From positions 434,001 to 498,000 of the forward strand of contig OY761986.2 in assembly GCA_963665155.2 (NCBI GenBank): a stretch of DNA of 64,000 nucleotides, written 5' to 3'. This document shows, piece after piece, positions 55,042-62,654 of the stretch. The translations under genes were made by a program, and so were the position numbers. This DNA comes from UBA1141 sp963665155. GTDB lineage: Bacteria; Chloroflexota; Dehalococcoidia; Lucifugimonadales; UBA3495. The notes under the pieces were generated by a model. It saw nothing but the letters and a program-made list of their open reading frames with translations. It was not told where the DNA came from and did no database searches. Each line of letters opens with the position of its first letter. The first letter of the stretch is position 1.

Positions 55042-55875
55042 TTAGTCTTCGGCAAATTGGTCGTTGGCGAGCATTCCGGTGGCTTTCAGGTAGGTCAACG
55101 CCGCTTGCATCCGGGGGTGTTTGGAGCCTTCGTTCTCGCTGTTGTTCCGGTCGCTCAGGAGCTTGCTGTAGATGTTGTTGATATGCCGCTCCACCGTCTT
55201 GACGTCCCGGGAGAGCACCTTGGCTACGGTGTCATTGCGGTATGCCTTGGCCATCCAACTCAAGACTTCCAATTCTTTGGAGGAGAGGTCCCGCGGGAAG
55301 GCCCGTCGGCCCTCCCCGATCTTGATCAACTCCTCCATCACCAAGGGGTCTATGATGATCCTCCCCTCAACCACCGAGAATATTACTTGAGTCAGTTGAT
55401 CCACCGTGTCCACCGTGTGCTTCAGCAGGTAGGCGCATCCATTGCGGGTGTCCTTGGAAAACTCTCGTAGCGCCTTGATCCCTTACACATCGTAGTAGAC
55501 GAAGAGCAGGACTATCGCTACTTTGGGGTAGGCCTGCTTTAGCTCCTCCAGTTTACGCACTGTTTCTTTCTGCACCGCCTTGACCCCAAGCAGCATGACG
55601 TCGGGCTGGTAAGCCTGGACCGCAGCCACCAAAGCTTGGGTGGAGACGTCGTCGGAAGAACCGGTGATCTGGATGGACTCTTGGTCATTGAAGAAGGAAA
55701 TATAAGCCTCCTTCAGTATCTGCTGTTCCTCGGCTAAAAAGACGGATACGGTTTTGGGCGCCGGGTCTATGATCCGGCCGACGGGAGGGGCTGCTTTCTG
55801 GCCCAGATCACTCAAAATGGGCGGTTCCACCGGCTCAGGGTCTAACGGCCGGGCCGCCGGGCTTTCTTGCAACAT
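55042..55875 (-). pseudogene. NarL/LuxR-type response regulator split by an in-frame TAA
   Basis: Receiver part (from 55875; VSVFLAEEQQILKEAYISFF...PDVMLLGVKAV) and the LuxR helix-turn-helix part (LSSKELEVLSWMAKAYRNDTVAKVL, VKTVERHINNIYSKL) lie in one frame, interrupted by TAA at 55483-55485 where Gln (CAA) would fit: YYDV-stop-GIKALREFSKDTRNGCAYLLKH. The phospho-acceptor Asp of the receiver is Gly (LLGVKA), so even intact it would be an atypical, phosphorylation-independent regulator. Either a recent nonsense mutation, or two independent proteins: the HTH part has an internal ATG/GTG restart (55413). Confidence 0.8.
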
Positions 55876-55933
55876 CGAGAACACTCGGGCCAGGTCTGCA
55901 TCTCCTAGTCTAGGGCTTACTGCGAGTTGATGA

Positions 55934-56302
55934 CTACTGGGAGTTGATAATTACCTTGGCGTTAACAATGACGCTGGCTTCGGTGGCGGTGATAGTCACA
56001 GTGTCGGTCCCGTTGGTCGTATCGGCAGGGCTAAAGGATGCGGTATCGGTTGTGCCGCCGACGGTCACGTACATGTCATAGGTTCCCGCCGCTGCCGGGG
56101 TCCAGTTGACGGTCACGCCGGTGATCAGGTCCGCGGTGAAGGTCCAACCGAGTTCGACGGATCCGGTGTTTGGCGCGCTAACCGATTCGTCGCCGGAACC
56201 GGCTAAGGTCTTGGTGCTGGGAGTGGATCCGAAACCTGCGGCGTAGACGCCTACCGCGGACATCATTCCCGCGATCATCAGTACAATTAATAGTGTCCTC
56301 AT
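55934..56302 (-). CDS. Secreted beta-rich protein of unknown function
   Basis: 122 residues with a clear signal peptide (RTLLIVLMIAGMMSAVGVYAAG), then a Thr/Ser/Val-rich, probably all-beta domain (GSVELGWTFTADLITGVTV, TYDMYVTVGGTTD, TVTITATEASVIVNAKVIINSQ). GGAGGAGAA precedes the ATG. It could be a surface or fibre subunit, but I recognise no family. Confidence 0.75.
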   Translation of the reverse strand: MRTLLIVLMIAGMMSAVGVYAAGFGSTPSTKTLAGSGDESVSAPNTGSVELGWTFTADLITGVTVNWTPAAAGTYDMYVTVGGTTDTASFSPADTTNGTDTVTITATEASVIVNAKVIINSQ

Positions 56303-56701
56303 GGGATTCTCCTCCTAAAGTCTCTGACCGTGTCTAAATTTGTTTCTCGTGCGTTGGTTTTGTGCGTTTGTTTCTCGTGCTATTTCCCGTAGCCCTGTGC
56401 GTTTGGTTTCTCGTGCGCCTGTTGGTCTTTACCTTTGGATCTATACCTCTGGAGCGCTCGAGGTCTTGGCGGGTTCATGGTTTCCACAACTCCCCGCATT
56501 CACCATGGCCTACCTCCTAATTGCTCTAGTTGCTAGTTTCTAATACTGTCTGATTCCACGGCTCCAACGGGTATTGTTAAGAGGCCTGGGCCTAATAAAA
56601 ATGGGGCGGTTCATCGAACTGGCCTCCGGTGTAACCCCGACGTCGGGCATGGTTGAGGCGGTTACCGGCAGACCGAAGGCAACCCTCTGTTCGTCAGCTG
56701 G
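56303..56701. other. Divergent gap with three TTGTTTCTCGTGC-like repeats
   Basis: About 400 bp. Imperfect copies of T-T-G-(G)TTTCTCGTGCG lie near 56340, 56368 and 56403, irregularly spaced. No gene recognised. Confidence 0.5.
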
Positions 56702-57457
56702 GTGGTACTGCTGGTGCGGGAACGAACTGAAGCGGCAGGTTTGAAATCTGCACTTTCAAATGGTACAGACGAGTCTTGGAGCGTCCGGTTCCCCGAAAGG
56801 GTGCCTGAGGTAATTGGGCGGCGATTGGTATGCTGTTACATACTGCTGCTACTGCAAGGGCATTATCAACCGGGTGCGCGCCTGCCGCGGCAGCACGACT
56901 TGGCCAAAGAAACCGGGGTATCCTTCGGCACCCTGAAGGTTGCTCTGGAACTTTTGGAGCGGGAAGGCTACTTGGTGCGGAAGGTCGGCCAAGGCACCTA
57001 TGCTGCATTACCTGAAGAAACGGCGGCAGTGGCGCTGATTATTGACAATGACCCAAAGTTTTGTTCTTACGTAACAGAAGGATTGGCAATTTGCGGTTGG
57101 GGCAGCCTCACCGCAACGTCCGGGCAAGCGGGCTTAGAAAAGTTGCGTGAGGCGTCCATTAACCTCATTTTACTGGACTTAGTGTTACCCGGAATGGACG
57201 GAGCTCAAATCTTTAGGGAGGTTCGCAAGCTGGATCAAGAAGTGCCCGTGGTCATCGTCACGGGTTTTCCAGACTCGGACATAATGTTCGAGGCACTCAA
57301 GGTTGGGCCATTCGCTATCGTTAGGAAACCGTTCGGATTGGATCAACTAAGTCACATCGTCGAGCGATTGTTTCCAAAGTCGGCCCGTCCGGCAGGAGCC
57401 AGGCCGACCTTTTACCCTGAAATTACTACCGCCATCCGGCCGGCGCGGGTCGACTAA
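56702..57457 (+). CDS. GntR winged-helix domain fused to a response-regulator receiver
   Basis: 251 residues. Residues 34-104: GntR winged helix (PGARLPRQHDLAKETGVSFGT, EREGYLVRKVGQGTYAALP). Residues 110-225: complete CheY-like receiver with acidic pair D115/D117, phospho-acceptor D159 (LLDLVLPGMDG), T187 and K209 (VRKPF). A DNA-binding domain N-terminal to the receiver is the reverse of usual response regulators. No kinase gene is adjacent. GTG start at 56702 is uncertain; GTG 56714 is possible. Confidence 0.85.
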   Translation: MVLLVRERTEAAGLKSALSNGTDESWSVRFPERVPEVIGRRLVCCYILLLLQGHYQPGARLPRQHDLAKETGVSFGTLKVALELLEREGYLVRKVGQGTYAALPEETAAVALIIDNDPKFCSYVTEGLAICGWGSLTATSGQAGLEKLREASINLILLDLVLPGMDGAQIFREVRKLDQEVPVVIVTGFPDSDIMFEALKVGPFAIVRKPFGLDQLSHIVERLFPKSARPAGARPTFYPEITTAIRPARVD

Positions 57458-57815
57458 GAATGAACAGACATTCGGTTGTTGAGTCTTTCTTGTTCGGGGC
57501 ATTAATCGGGCACAAACGGACCCTATCTGCCGTCCGGCCCACAAACTATTTGATTTGTACCGAAATCGGCGGAAATATGGGTTTCCACGCCTCGCTTTTA
57601 GGTATCCAATCATCTGTTAGGGACAACCCCATGGTGGAATGCGGGATATCCCTAGTCAGTTTCGAGGGGGAACTACCTTTGTCCATAGGTAGGCAGCCTG
57701 TAACCTTGCTCCAACAAATCAGATCAGGTCAGAGTAATGGTTCCGCTGCTTAATTCCGCGGCCCTAAATAGAATCTGAGTTTTCTAGCACAGGTTACTTC
57801 AAAAGGAGACTGGAC

Positions 57816-58052
57816 ATGAAAAAGTATTTAGTAAGCCTAACCATAGTGGGATTGACTGCATTGATGAGCCTAGCTTCGATGGCTTTCGCCCCAGAGCGGG
57901 GAGCGACAAAGTTTCATGCCGAAGGCGGAATCTGCTTGGCTTCCAAGCCTACTCCGGTCGGTGGGATAAGGATACCTTTTGGAGGAGTGGTGTTTGCCCC
58001 CTGTTGTAGGTCTACAATTTTGTCAGTAGCTAATAGGTCAGGGAAAATGTAA
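57816..58052 (+). pseudogene. Secreted protein gene, 3' part replaced by an insertion element
   Basis: It starts with a clear signal peptide (KKYLVSLTIVGLTALMSLASMAFA) behind AAAAGGAG. Family-like coding ends near 58020, where the ISNCY-like element begins; the last codons up to 58052 belong to the element. The rest of the gene may continue after the element in the beta-rich frame at 59710-60093. Confidence 0.65.
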
Positions 58053-59685
58053 GTTCATGGAAGGACTGACATTGAGTACCAAAGAGGAAAACCGGTTACA
58101 TATCTTGAACGGGGTATTAGAGCGGCACTGGTCGATGCGGGAGGCGGCCCCGCTGCTTGGAGTAAGTGAACGTCAGGGGTGGAGACTGCTGGTGGCCTAT
58201 CGTAAGTCCGGAGCCAGGGGACTGGCGCATAAGAACCGGGGCCGGGTCCCTCCCAACGCCACTCCTAAGACCGTCCAGCAACGAGTAGCGGCCTTAGCCC
58301 AGGAACGCTACGAGGGCTTCAACCATACCCACCTGACCGAACTATGGCCGAACGAGAGGGACTGATATTATCCCGGCCCACGGTAAGGCGAATTCTGGTG
58401 AGGGCCGGATTGACCAGCCCGCGCCATCGCCGGCCACCACAACATCGGATTCGAAGGCAACGGATGCCTCAGGAAGGAATGCTGCACTGGATGGGAGTCA
58501 CCACCTCTGGCTGGAGGACAGGGGATCTTGGCTGACTTTGCTGCTGGCAGTGGACGACGCTACCGGAACAGCGCCGTATGCCCTGTTCCAAGAACAAGAA
58601 GATACTCGGGGCTATTTGTCTCTGCTTCAGGGCATCATCGAAAGCCAAGGTGTACCGATGCGGTGTACACCGATAAGCATGCCGTCTTTCAACCCCGGCG
58701 TAATCCATCAGACCTACCCCAGGTTCCCCGGAATGGACCATCAACTCACGGATCATCAACCCAATGGGGCCGTGCCCTGGGAGAACTGGGGATCACCCAG
58801 ATATTGGCCCACAGCCCCGAGGCCAAAGGAAGGGTTGAACGAGCCAATGGAACCTTCCAAGACCGCTTGGTGGCGGAACTGCGTCTGGCTGGCGCCTGCA
58901 CCCTGGCTGAGGCGAATCAAGTGTTGACCGAGTTTCTGCCCCGGTTCAACCATCGCTTCGGGGTGCCTGCGGCTCAGCCGGAATCAGCCTACCGGCAAGT
59001 GGACCCAGAGTTGGACCCAGAGTTGGAGTTGCGCCGAGTGGCCAAAGACAACACGGTGCAATACCACGGACGGGCATTACAGCTCTTTCCCAGTATAGAG
59101 CGGCCCAGCTATGCCGGAGCTCGGGTGGAGGTGCAAGAACGTCTGGATGGTCGTCTACTGATACGGCATAGGGAGCAGATCCTGACTCCTCAGGAAGCGC
59201 CGCCTCTAGCAGCCGAACTACGGGCACAGGTCGTAGCAGGTCCGGTGGTGGTGGCATTTCCAGACCCGGACCCGACGGACTGGAGGCCCCAGGAACGTGT
59301 CAGAGCCCCGGTGCTTCCAGGGCCCCTATCTGGCGAGACCATCTGGTATGAGGACCCCGCTAGGAAACAGGTCCACCGGGACCTGGTGAGAGCGGGGATG
59401 GAGCAGGCGCGGCGGCAAGGCAAGCGCATCGGTCGGCCCCGGGTGAATGAACGGCCCGAGTTCGAGCATAATTTCGCCAAAGTAGTAGAGCGCATCGGGC
59501 CAGGAGGTATCTCAAGACGGCAGGCGGCCCGAGAACTGGGCATCGGCTATGCTACCCTCAAGCGCCTCCTAGATTCCCAGGAAAGGTAGTCAGTCAAGCC
59601 ATTAACTACGTTTTGCTAAAACCAAATACACCAAAGACTACTGACATTTTCCCTGAACGCTTAACCCTGACATTTTCCCTGGACA
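58021..59685 (+). mobile_element. ISNCY-like insertion element (degenerate)
   Basis: Bounded by related motifs in inverted orientation: CAGGGAAAATGT at 58039-58050 on the left, and ACATTTTCCCTG at 59644-59655 and 59670-59681 on the right. The ends both begin with TGTC when read outward-in. Exact boundaries and the target duplication could not be fixed. It contains a frameshifted transposase gene. Confidence 0.65.
58057..59589 (+). pseudogene. ISNCY-type transposase, multiple frameshifts
   Basis: The protein is recoverable only across three reading frames: HTH N-terminus (REAAPLLGVSERQGWRLLVAYRKSG, to about 58340), then LILSRPTVRRILVRAGL and RMPQEGMLH (58344 on), then the integrase core DGSHHLWLEDRGSW and AVDDATGTAPYALF, and finally the C-terminal part with GRVERANGTFQDR and YHGRALQLFPSIERPSYAG in the 58528 frame. 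The DDE core is split by shifts, so it is inactive. Internal 12-bp repeat GTTGGACCCAGA near 59000-59025. Confidence 0.8.
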
Positions 59686-59709
59686 ACAACAGCCCCCGGT
59701 GAGAACCAC

Positions 59710-60093
59710 ATGGGAATGCTCGTCAGCAGCCCGGATTGGCCAGCAATCCAAGCCGGCCTCGAGCCCAATCTTTTGATCCAAGTCCTCAGAGGAGAAGCGA
59801 TCTTCGACTTTAAGACCAACACTTTCCACAGCCATATCAAGGGCACCTTGAATATAGCCGAATTTTCCGGAATGTACAGCGGAAAGGTTTCCGGGAGCTA
59901 CCTGAGTCCAGCGGACCCGTTGGGGACCATGATGGAAAGCAGCGCCGACCTCACGTGGCGTATCAAAGGGCAAGGAATTACGGCAACGGGCAGCGCTTCC
60001 GCCGATTTTACCGGGCAATTCGACGACGAATACCATCCTGTGGCTTTCTGCGGTCCTTTGACCTTGGACGGAAACAAGGTCGCCAAATCATAG
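59710..60093 (+). CDS. Beta-rich hypothetical protein, possibly the 3' half of the interrupted secreted gene
   Basis: 127 residues from ATG 59710, but the frame is open from 59671, inside the right end of the element. Beta-rich sequence (IFDFKTNTFHSHIKGTLNI, MYSGKVSGSYLS, GSASADFTGQFDDEYHPVAF) with one Cys. There is no ribosome site, which fits a truncated continuation of the gene begun at 57816. Function unknown. Confidence 0.5.
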   Translation: MGMLVSSPDWPAIQAGLEPNLLIQVLRGEAIFDFKTNTFHSHIKGTLNIAEFSGMYSGKVSGSYLSPADPLGTMMESSADLTWRIKGQGITATGSASADFTGQFDDEYHPVAFCGPLTLDGNKVAKS

Positions 60094-60208
60094 AGCACCT
60101 CGATGAATCACGTGTCTGGCGATCAATATTAACAAGATTTCTCAACGGCAGTATCAAGTGTGTGGTAGTGGAGGTGGTGGATTAAAGTAAAACACGGAGT
60201 CGGTTTTC

Positions 60209-60949
60209 ATGGGCACAAAGTTCCAAGACAAATATTTCGACTTAGTCTACTCACCGGTTTATGACTGCACCGTGGCAGGGATCGCTCCCTACAGGCGCTT
60301 TATGGAAGAGAGCGCAGGTAGGCTGGTATTGCGAGACGGCTCCACTGTCCTGAGCATCGGTGCTGGCACCGGCAACGAGTTCCTATATTTGACGAATCAA
60401 TCAACCGCCACCAGGTTCACCTTGGTGGCGGTTGATCTATCTCGGCGCAGCCTGCGCCGCGCCCGCCGCAAATTCAATGGCCGCCCTACATTGAACGGGC
60501 ACGGCAATCCGTTGGAAATTCTAAAGATGGACGCCCATCGGCTTGCGTTCGATGACCAACGGTTCGATGTGGTCATGTGTCTGCACACCATGGATTTTGT
60601 TCAAGACTCGACCGGAGTTACCAAAGAGATCTTCCGAGTACTCAAGAAAGGCGGGGATTTCGTTATTACCTACCCCACCGGGAGATGGAGCAGCGGATTG
60701 GCAGCGGAAATTCGCAGCAGCATCACAGAAAATTTACGCCGCGGCCGACTTCTAAGCGCAACCGGAGAAGCAATGGCCACCCTTGGTGCGGCAGTAGCCT
60801 ATGCGCCGTTGGCCTTTTCAAACTCCGGACGCCGACACTCTTTAGACCGAATGGCGATCGAAAATTTGTTGGAATCCCTTTCGGTTGAGGAATTCACAAT
60901 ATCCGAAGATTCCGCATACCAGGCCATCGTGGTCCTAGGCAAGAGGTAA
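60209..60949 (+). CDS. SAM-dependent methyltransferase, class I
   Basis: 246 residues. Motif I VLSIGAGTGNEF (residues 47-58), acidic motif II in VAVDLS, and the post-motif FDVVMCLHTMDFVQD (an HxxDF element), then LKKGGDFVITYP. Family of ubiquinone/menaquinone-type or small-molecule methyltransferases. Only 7 bp separate it from the GH3-like gene, suggesting an operon that modifies and activates an acid. Confidence 0.9.
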   Translation: MGTKFQDKYFDLVYSPVYDCTVAGIAPYRRFMEESAGRLVLRDGSTVLSIGAGTGNEFLYLTNQSTATRFTLVAVDLSRRSLRRARRKFNGRPTLNGHGNPLEILKMDAHRLAFDDQRFDVVMCLHTMDFVQDSTGVTKEIFRVLKKGGDFVITYPTGRWSSGLAAEIRSSITENLRRGRLLSATGEAMATLGAAVAYAPLAFSNSGRRHSLDRMAIENLLESLSVEEFTISEDSAYQAIVVLGKR

Positions 60950-60956
60950 AACCAAC

Positions 60957-62387
60957 ATGAAACCAATGGCGCCAGAAGCTAAATTCTTCCAAAACTCCAG
61001 CGATACCGACTTGTGGCAGCGTTACTGCGGATTTATGGATCTTTCAATGGACGCATATATGGAGATTCGGGGTTACATGTCGCTCGAGCAGGTAAAGCTC
61101 GTTGCCGGCGCACCCTTGGCCAGCAAGATCATGGGCGGCAGCCAGCCCGATTCGGTGAAAATGTTCCGCTCGGTAGTGCCCATTACAACTTATGACGATT
61201 ACGCTGATTTCATAGGGGCCGGGCCGGATGGCGCATTGGGCAATGGTGCGCTGGGCAATGGTGCGCTGGGCAATGGTGCGCTGGGCAATGGTGCGCTGGG
61301 CAATGGTGCGCTGGGCAATGGTGCGCTGGGCAATGGTGCGCTGGGCAATGGTGCGCTGGGCAATGGTGCGCTGGGCAATGGAAGTTCAGGAAGCGGACCC
61401 GCGGGAATCGGAGAATCTTGCGAGACCCCCTACTTCTGGTGCCACTCTGCGGGACGTGGCGGGAACGTTAAGTGGATACCATACACGCAACGGGCATTTG
61501 ACCGCATCGCCAAGTATGGTGTCGCTGTGGCGATACTCTCCGCAGCAGAGAAACGCGGTGATATTTCCCCGGAGCCCGGCGATAAGGTGTTAGTCAAGCT
61601 GGCCCCACGTCCCTATGCTTCCGGGACATTTATGGCTCATCTTATGGAGTATTTCCCTTACCATTCGCTTCCGCCCTTGGATGATGCCGAGTCTATGGAA
61701 TTTGGAGAGCGAACTAAGCTTGCCTTCGAGCAAGGGCTGTCCCAAGGGATTGACTACATTTTTTCCGTAAGCACTGTCTTGGCCAAAATTGCCGAGAAAT
61801 TCTCAGGCGAAGAGCACAATTTTAAACTTAGTTCGGCTATCCTGCAGTCAAAAGTATTCCGTAGGCTCGCCTGGGCCTGGTTGCGCGGCAAACGGGGCCG
61901 CCGCCAAATGATGCCCCGGGACTTGTGGTCGCTGAAAGTTTTGGTTACCCTCGGCGTCGACACACCCGCCTTGGAGGAAAAACTGGCGGCAATGTGGGGG
62001 AAAGTACCCTATCAGGTGTACGGCACAACGGAAATGATGATCAGTGGCGTTCAAGGCTGGAATAAGAAGGGGATGACTTTGCCGGACATGGCTTTTTGGG
62101 AGTTCATTCCAGATGACCCATGGGAACGACTGCGGGATGACCCGACGTTTCAACCGGCGACTATCTTGATGGATGAACTCGAGGTCGGGCAGCAATACGA
62201 GTTGGTCTACCGTCACTTCCATGATCTCGCAACCCCCGGTTATCTTCCGGGAGTTGCACACCCCCGTGCAGTAGCCGTACAACAGCAACGTCAAGAGCAT
62301 CCGGGGACGGTAGGCCTGAAGGCCCTTACCTATCCGGCGCCCCTCAAAGATGGGGCTGAGGTCCAGTTGGCTCACAATCTCTTCTAG
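60957..62387 (+). CDS. GH3-family acyl-adenylase, 3' end replaced by IS1182 remnant
   Basis: GH3 enzymes adenylate carboxylic acids and join them to amino acids or other amines. Visible features: QPDSVKMFRSVVPITTYDDY, TPYFWCHSAGRGGNVKWIPYT (ATP loop), QVYGTTEMMISG (A5-like) and LMDELEVGQQYELVYRHF. GH3 homology stops near 62225; the remaining codons are the antisense of an IS1182-type transposase fragment, so about 90-130 C-terminal residues are lost. Residues about 92-141 are ten GALGN pentapeptides from a 15-bp repeat. Activity is doubtful without the C-terminal lid. Confidence 0.8.
   Translation: MKPMAPEAKFFQNSSDTDLWQRYCGFMDLSMDAYMEIRGYMSLEQVKLVAGAPLASKIMGGSQPDSVKMFRSVVPITTYDDYADFIGAGPDGALGNGALGNGALGNGALGNGALGNGALGNGALGNGALGNGALGNGALGNGSSGSGPAGIGESCETPYFWCHSAGRGGNVKWIPYTQRAFDRIAKYGVAVAILSAAEKRGDISPEPGDKVLVKLAPRPYASGTFMAHLMEYFPYHSLPPLDDAESMEFGERTKLAFEQGLSQGIDYIFSVSTVLAKIAEKFSGEEHNFKLSSAILQSKVFRRLAWAWLRGKRGRRQMMPRDLWSLKVLVTLGVDTPALEEKLAAMWGKVPYQVYGTTEMMISGVQGWNKKGMTLPDMAFWEFIPDDPWERLRDDPTFQPATILMDELEVGQQYELVYRHFHDLATPGYLPGVAHPRAVAVQQQRQEHPGTVGLKALTYPAPLKDGAEVQLAHNLF
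61230..61379. repeat. Intragenic tandem repeat, 15 bp x 10
   Basis: GGTGCGCTGGGCAAT, nine perfect copies (61245-61379) after one diverged copy, encoding ten GALGN units within the GH3-like gene. Perfect identity points to recent expansion and possible length variation between strains. Confidence 0.95.
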
Positions 62388-62483
62388 GAAGAAGGCCAAA
62401 TGCCCTTCGGGCAACCACTCACGGGGGGCTTGGGGCAGTAGATAGGCTTGCTCCATGGAATAAGAGCGAAAGCTGTTGGCCAT
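62240..62483 (-). pseudogene. IS1182-family transposase, N-terminal fragment
   Basis: About 80 residues: MANSFRSYSMEQAYLLPQ, REWLPEGHLAFFLEEIVSQL, YRPRMLLTLLLYGYCTGVCNSRK, typical of the start of IS1182-type transposases. Beyond this the minus frame is only antisense to the GH3-like gene. It has replaced the 3' end of that gene. Not the same as the complete element at 36052-38035. Confidence 0.75.
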
Positions 62484-62487
62484 GGAG

Positions 62488-62523
62488 CACCTCCCATCAC
62501 ACCTCCCTTCACATCTCCCTTCA
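62488..62523. repeat. Tandem repeat, 12 bp x 3
   Basis: CACCTCCCATCA, CACCTCCCTTCA, CATCTCCCTTCA, located just upstream of the IS1182 fragment start codon on its 5' side. Confidence 0.8.
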
Positions 62524-62654
62524 CTCTCCCGTTGGCGACCTATTTCCTCACTGTTTCCTCAGATATATCGGACAGACTCCTAGTATTACAACGTCAGTTA
62601 GTTTGATAGGATGACTGTGTAGCTGGAGAGGGAATAGGCGGGTGAGGTGGGGAT

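Noticed and set aside
57460..57753. 97-codon open frame 3 bp after the GntR-receiver gene
   Set aside because: No ribosome site, no recognisable domain and no compositional support; it may just be an open stretch.
61228..61593. Second open frame through the GALGN repeats
   Set aside because: A 15-bp repeat keeps all frames open; the MVRWA repeat peptide has no other support.
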